Assembly: GCA_027625915.1 (NCBI GenBank)
Contig: JANTQA010000023.1
Span: forward strand, 19,902,001 to 19,966,000
Length of the DNA stretch: 64,000 nucleotides
Origin: Anaeramoeba flamelloides
Lineage: Eukaryota > Metamonada > Anaeramoebidae
Direction of reading: 5' to 3'
Shown here: in pieces, positions 59,867 to 64,000 of the stretch
How positions within the stretch are numbered: position 1 is the stretch's first letter
How the letters are laid out: each line of letters begins with the position of its first letter
The notes under the pieces: generated by a model
Database searches by the model: none
Seen by the model: the letters and a program-made list of their open reading frames with translations, nothing else
What the model was told of the DNA's origin: nothing
Translations under genes and position numbers: made by a program

Positions 59867-62800
59867 ATGGGTATTCGTGTTAATCCTATTAAATTTGCTT
59901 TTTGGAGTGAATTTCTTTTAATTTCGCTTTATGGCGCTATCTCTTCAGTCCTTGCTGATACAGGAAGAAAATACGGTGCAGGAGAACTTGAATTAGGAAT
60001 TATTGTTGGTATTTATTCCTTTGGTGCGATCTTTGGTGACTACATTTTGGGTTGGGCTTCTGACTTGATCGGACGGCTTCCTGTTTTATTTATTGCAGAT
60101 CTTGGATACGCAGCGTCCGTTTTTTCAACTGGTCTTGTTGAAAACAAATTCTACCTTATGATAATTAGATTTGTTAATGGATTATTTGGAGGTAATTTTT
60201 ACTCATTTTTTTTTATTTTTTTTATTTTAATTTATTTTTTTTTATTTTTTTATTTTTTTTATTTTTTTTTGGATTTTGAATATTTTGATTTGAATTTTAA
60301 TTTTTTGTTTTCTATTATGTTACTTTTCGGACTCATTTTTGTTACTTTATTTTTAAGAAATTCAATTTATTCTACTATTGATTGTTTGTGCTTCTTTAGT
60401 CAAAAACATTTCATCAATTGACTTCTAATTAAAGTTACTTGTGAAATATTTTTGAACATAATTTTTTTTTTTTTTTTTTTTTTTTTTTCAATTTTCGCTT
60501 TTTCAAAAAAATTTAAACTTTATTTGATTAAATTATAAACTTATTTAGAATCTAAACTAGTTATTCAACCAATTTTCTAAATTAGACTCATACTTAATTT
60601 GATCATTTTTTGACAAAACGATTAATTGAAAAAAAAAAAAAAAAAATTGTAAAATATTTTTATTGAATTAAAAAATGTAATCCATTAATTTCAACAGATT
60701 TTAAACTGTGGTCTTTTTTATGTGATTTCTGAAATTTCTGCTTTTCCTTTAATCGATAACAAAAATTTGAAAACTGATTTCCCTTTGCAAATTAAGAGTT
60801 TACAAAAATTATTTTTAATGTATTCCTCAAAATAACTCTGTTGACACTAATACACTGTTTTAGAGAGGAGAGACTTTTGAAAATTTTTTAGTACTTTTTT
60901 TTTCCAAATGTTTTCTTTTATCAGAATTCAATCTTTGATTCCTTTTGTAATAATTTATTAAAGATACTTGTTTGGTGAAATAAATGGAAAAAAAAACAAT
61001 TTATATAAAGTTGCCAAAAAAAAAAAAATACATGAAATAAAATAAAAAACTACCCAGTCTCAATTCTAAAAGGAACATTAATCGTAGATCGATTTACTGA
61101 AATTAATAATTCAGTTATTAAATTAATTTTTTTTAAAAGCAAAATAAAAATTTTGTTCAATTTATTTTTTAAGAGAGAATAATTCGATTTCATTGTTTCT
61201 AATCTTCCTTTTTAACTTTACTGTTAATTGAAAAATCAGTTTAACAAAATTATCGTTTGACTTGTTAAAAAATACAAAATTCCAAGAATTAATATAAATC
61301 TGTAAAGTTCCTCAGTTCTAAAAGGTGTAATCAATATAAATATGATTCGGTATCTTTATAATTTCAATTTTCCACGTTCTTTCAACATTTTTTTGGATAG
61401 AGAAATGTAAAATTTGTTCAATGTGATCTTCAACAAATAATAAATCTGATTTTTTTCAGACAACTGTAGAATTTGACTTGAAAAAATTTTATTGGTCTTT
61501 AAAATTTAAATGGGATTAAATTTAGCTGATTATATTTTTTATTCATTCTGAAATCTGGATTATATTTATGCTTCTGAGTTCACTCAATAATATATCATCG
61601 TAAAGAACGTACCAATCAAAAAAAGAGAGATCACAAATTAACAATTTCAATCTTCTGAACGTTCTATTTGTAAAAGAAAAAAAGGAACAATAAGTTGAAG
61701 TGATAATTTTCTCCTACTAATATTCAAATAACAGGGATTGTCTTTTTTTGAAAAATACAATTTTTAAGAATTCAATTGTTTTTTAAATTAAAATCATGTT
61801 TTGTTTAACTTTTTGAGGTTATTAAAAAAAAAAAAAAAAAAGCAATTAGCTCTCAAATTTTAAAAAATATTATTATTATATTATATTATTCTTAATACCA
61901 CTTCAAACATGAACTAATCTTTAATTTTATGTATTTTATTTCAATTCTGTTCTCGATCTTATCTCACACATGTTCTCTAAAAAATCATTTCTTCATCTAA
62001 TTTTCTTGAAATAGGTATTTTACCCGTTGGCATGGCTACTGTTGCTGATTATGCCAATAAAGACAAGAACGAATACAACAGCTTAATGTCCAAAATTCTT
62101 CAATTCATTGGATTAGGTTTTATGGCCGGTCCAATCGCCTTCATTACATTTGCAAAATTAGAATTGAGCTTTAACAGCTCATGTCTCTCCTTAGGAATTA
62201 GCTTTTTCGTGATCACAATTTTCTGGAACTTGGTGATCCCCGAAATTAGACAAAAAAAAAAACACAACAACACTGAAGAGAATGAAAAACAAATAAAAGA
62301 CTCAGATGAAGATATCGAGTTAGTAAATGAAGATGAAGAACCAGAACTTGACCAAGAAATACTCGATCAAATTTCTGAAAACATCAAACAAGAGTTTAAG
62401 GACTTGGACAACGAAGACCAAGCTGTTGATTTGTTATCAAACGACGATGATGTTGATAATCGGGAATCTGAAAAAAGCAAAATTCAAATAAATAAGAAAG
62501 AAAAAGTTGAAAGCACTGAGGAAAAACATGATTTTAATTTGAAATTGCTCCTTCAAAAAGATATATTTCTTATTCTATGTATTCAATTTTTTTATAATGC
62601 CGTCCAGATCATGTTTATCTACGTTTCACCACTTATTGTAAGCGATATCTTTGGTAAAGATGCTAGTATCTATGGACCAATCTCGTCTATTGTCATCGGA
62701 TTTACACAGTTTGCATCAACCTTCAGATTTACTGCTTGGATTCCAAACAAATTTGGAATCTTGAAAGGATGGAACATCTTAGGTTTCATCAATGCATTAT

Positions 62801-63159
62801 TATTAATTAGTTTATCCTTTATGCCAAACGTTTGGTTATACTTTTTAGTAGTTGGTGTTATATCTTACTTTCTAACGGCACATCACTCAATAGCTGGATC
62901 CTTAACCATATACCTTGCCCCACCAGGGACAGCAGGTAGACTATCAGGGATGGCCCAGATTGTTGGTGCAGCTGCTAAATTCATAACACCAATTGTTCTT
63001 TTACAAATTTATTTTGACTCCTATATCGGTTTTTGGGCTGTCATGGGCTCTTTTGAAATTTTACAAATTATATTTATTTCTTTAACAAATGTTGCCAAAG
63101 TTAAAAAAAATAAGGAATCCCAAAATGGTCAAAATAAAACCGTCGAATTAACTAATTAA
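59867..63159 (+). CDS. Major facilitator superfamily transporter, two exons
   Basis: Exons are 59867-60191 and 62015-63159, phase 1 (GGA G|GT), giving 489 residues. Twelve hydrophobic spans are visible: six before and six after a central cytoplasmic loop. Motif A of the superfamily is present between TM2 and TM3 (GWASDLIGR, residues 62-70). TM4 carries IIRFVNGLFGGILPVGMATVADYA, a conserved MFS arrangement of Arg and Gly residues. The second half ends with a GRLSGMAQIVGAAAKFITP segment in TM11. The central loop (about 183-286) is unusually long and acidic (SDEDIELVNEDEEPELDQE, then a Lys-rich stretch), suggesting a docking or regulatory region (inference). The layout resembles DHA-like drug or sugar carriers, but the substrate cannot be read from sequence. 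The 1.8 kb intron has a GTAATT donor and a poly-Phe/Leu read-through that is not coding. Confidence 0.92.
60192..62014 (+). other. 1.8 kb intron of the MFS gene
   Basis: It starts with a long T-rich tract. A short phrase pair is repeated internally: CAATTCTAAAAGGAACATTAATC with TCAGTTCTAAAAGGTGTAATCAAT (about 61059 and 61314), then AAAATTTTGTTCAAT with AAAATTTGTTCAATG (about 61148 and 61410). This looks like an old tandem duplication of about 260 bases. A similar CTCTAAAAGG phrase lies near the K element at 9876. Confidence 0.5.
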
Positions 63160-64000
63160 AAAAGTCCCTTTATTAGGATTTTTTTTTTTATTTATAATTA
63201 TTTAAAGTGGATTTATTTCCACAAATTATTCTCAACTTTATATATATATAAATATATTCTTTTATATATGATATCCTCTCTTATTAATTCTTTTTTTTCT
63301 CATTTTTTAAAAAAAAAAAAAAACTTTTAAAAATTAAATTAAATTTTTAAAAAAAATTTTTTGTATAACTCGAATTTAGATTTACTTGAGCCTATTTTTT
63401 TTTTTTTTTTTTTTTTTTTTATAGCACCTTTTAGATTATTTTTCACTTTTTATTTTCAAATTAGAATATTTTTTTTTTAATTTGAAAATTATTATTTAAC
63501 CCTTATCAATAAATAGAAACGAATATCCATCACAATTTTATTATTAAATTTTCTTCATTTTATTATAATTATATTTATTTTTTTTTAATATATACACCCA
63601 TTTCAATCCTCTTTACTATTTTTATTAAAAGAATTGGATTATCTCAAATTTTGTTCATAAATGTTTTTTTTTTGTATAGATTTAATAATTTGATAACTTT
63701 CTGCAACATTTTTTTGATTTTTTTTCCTATTTTTTAGCAAATAATATCCTTCTTAAAAAACAACAACATATTAACTGTTTTTTGATTTTTATTTCTTTTC
63801 ACTTTTTTTTTTATAAAAAAATATAACAGATGACAAGAATTTACATAACAAATTTTTTTGGATCCTCACTTTTTTAGATAAACCAATATTTATAAAATTT
63901 GCTCATATTCTAAACGTACTGTGAAATTTGACAGAAATAGAATTTGACTTTTTTCTCTCTGTTAGACACACACAAAAAAATAAATTTGATTATATCTACA
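63160..64000. other. AT-rich DNA downstream of the MFS gene
   Basis: Long T and A homopolymers, including about 28 T at 63394-63420, and short TA runs. No gene, element or repeat was recognised. Confidence 0.6.

Noticed and set aside
60192-60421. Continuation of the MFS first exon as Phe/Tyr/Leu-rich residues
   Set aside because: It follows a GTAATT donor, and the next conserved MFS residues (ILPVGMATVADYA) resume in phase at 62015.
1-64000. tRNA, rRNA, snRNA and CRISPR arrays
   Set aside because: I looked for GGTTCGAATCC-like T-arms, conserved rRNA blocks and regularly spaced repeats on both strands and saw none. By eye I could miss a divergent snRNA.

Overview
This is a eukaryotic nuclear window from a very AT-rich genome (roughly 80% A+T by eye). 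It holds seven protein-coding genes, six complete and one running off the left edge. All have introns. The gene content (importin alpha, ribosomal protein uL11, V-ATPase subunit d, a Sec23-like VWA protein, a class E/cAMP-receptor-like GPCR, an MFS carrier), the long A/T homopolymers, the poly-Asn and poly-Lys runs and the absence of any operon structure suggest a free-living amoeboid protist. An Anaeramoeba-like organism is my best guess, but that is an inference from style and not a database match. Exon structures below were assembled by hand from reading frame, GT/AG borders and codon phase; every multi-exon model closes in frame.

Layout. 1-11334 (-): an unidentified armadillo-repeat gene, 3' end off the left edge, with a 7 kb intron filled by a three-level nest of transposons. 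11335-11801: shared divergent promoter region. 11802-22252 (+): importin alpha, five exons, introns up to 3.5 kb. 22253-25473: repeat-rich intergenic DNA. 25474-26309 (-): RPL12/uL11. 26310-30067: intergenic, with two MITE-like elements and the 3' end of a LINE. 30068-32579 (-): VWA protein with a split zinc ribbon. 32580-36419: intergenic. 36420-42326 (+): seven-TM receptor with a 5 kb intron containing several repeats. 42327-45357: intergenic with another repeat copy. 45358-48739 (-): V-ATPase subunit d, six exons. 48740-59866: 11 kb without a recognisable host gene but with several diverged repeats, a Tc1-like transposase remnant and a small MITE. 59867-63159 (+): 12-TM MFS transporter. The last 840 bases show nothing but AT-rich DNA.

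The genes are functionally unrelated housekeeping, trafficking and membrane genes, and no pathway cluster is visible. What stands out is the architecture. Introns fall into two size classes, about 100-450 bases and about 1.7-7 kb. The long class and the intergenic DNA carry the same home-grown families of short inverted-repeat elements, called here families A/B, D, E, F, G, H, I, J, K and M. About a third of the donors begin GTT instead of GTA. I found no tRNA, rRNA, CRISPR array, virus-like element or clearly new defence or biosynthetic system.
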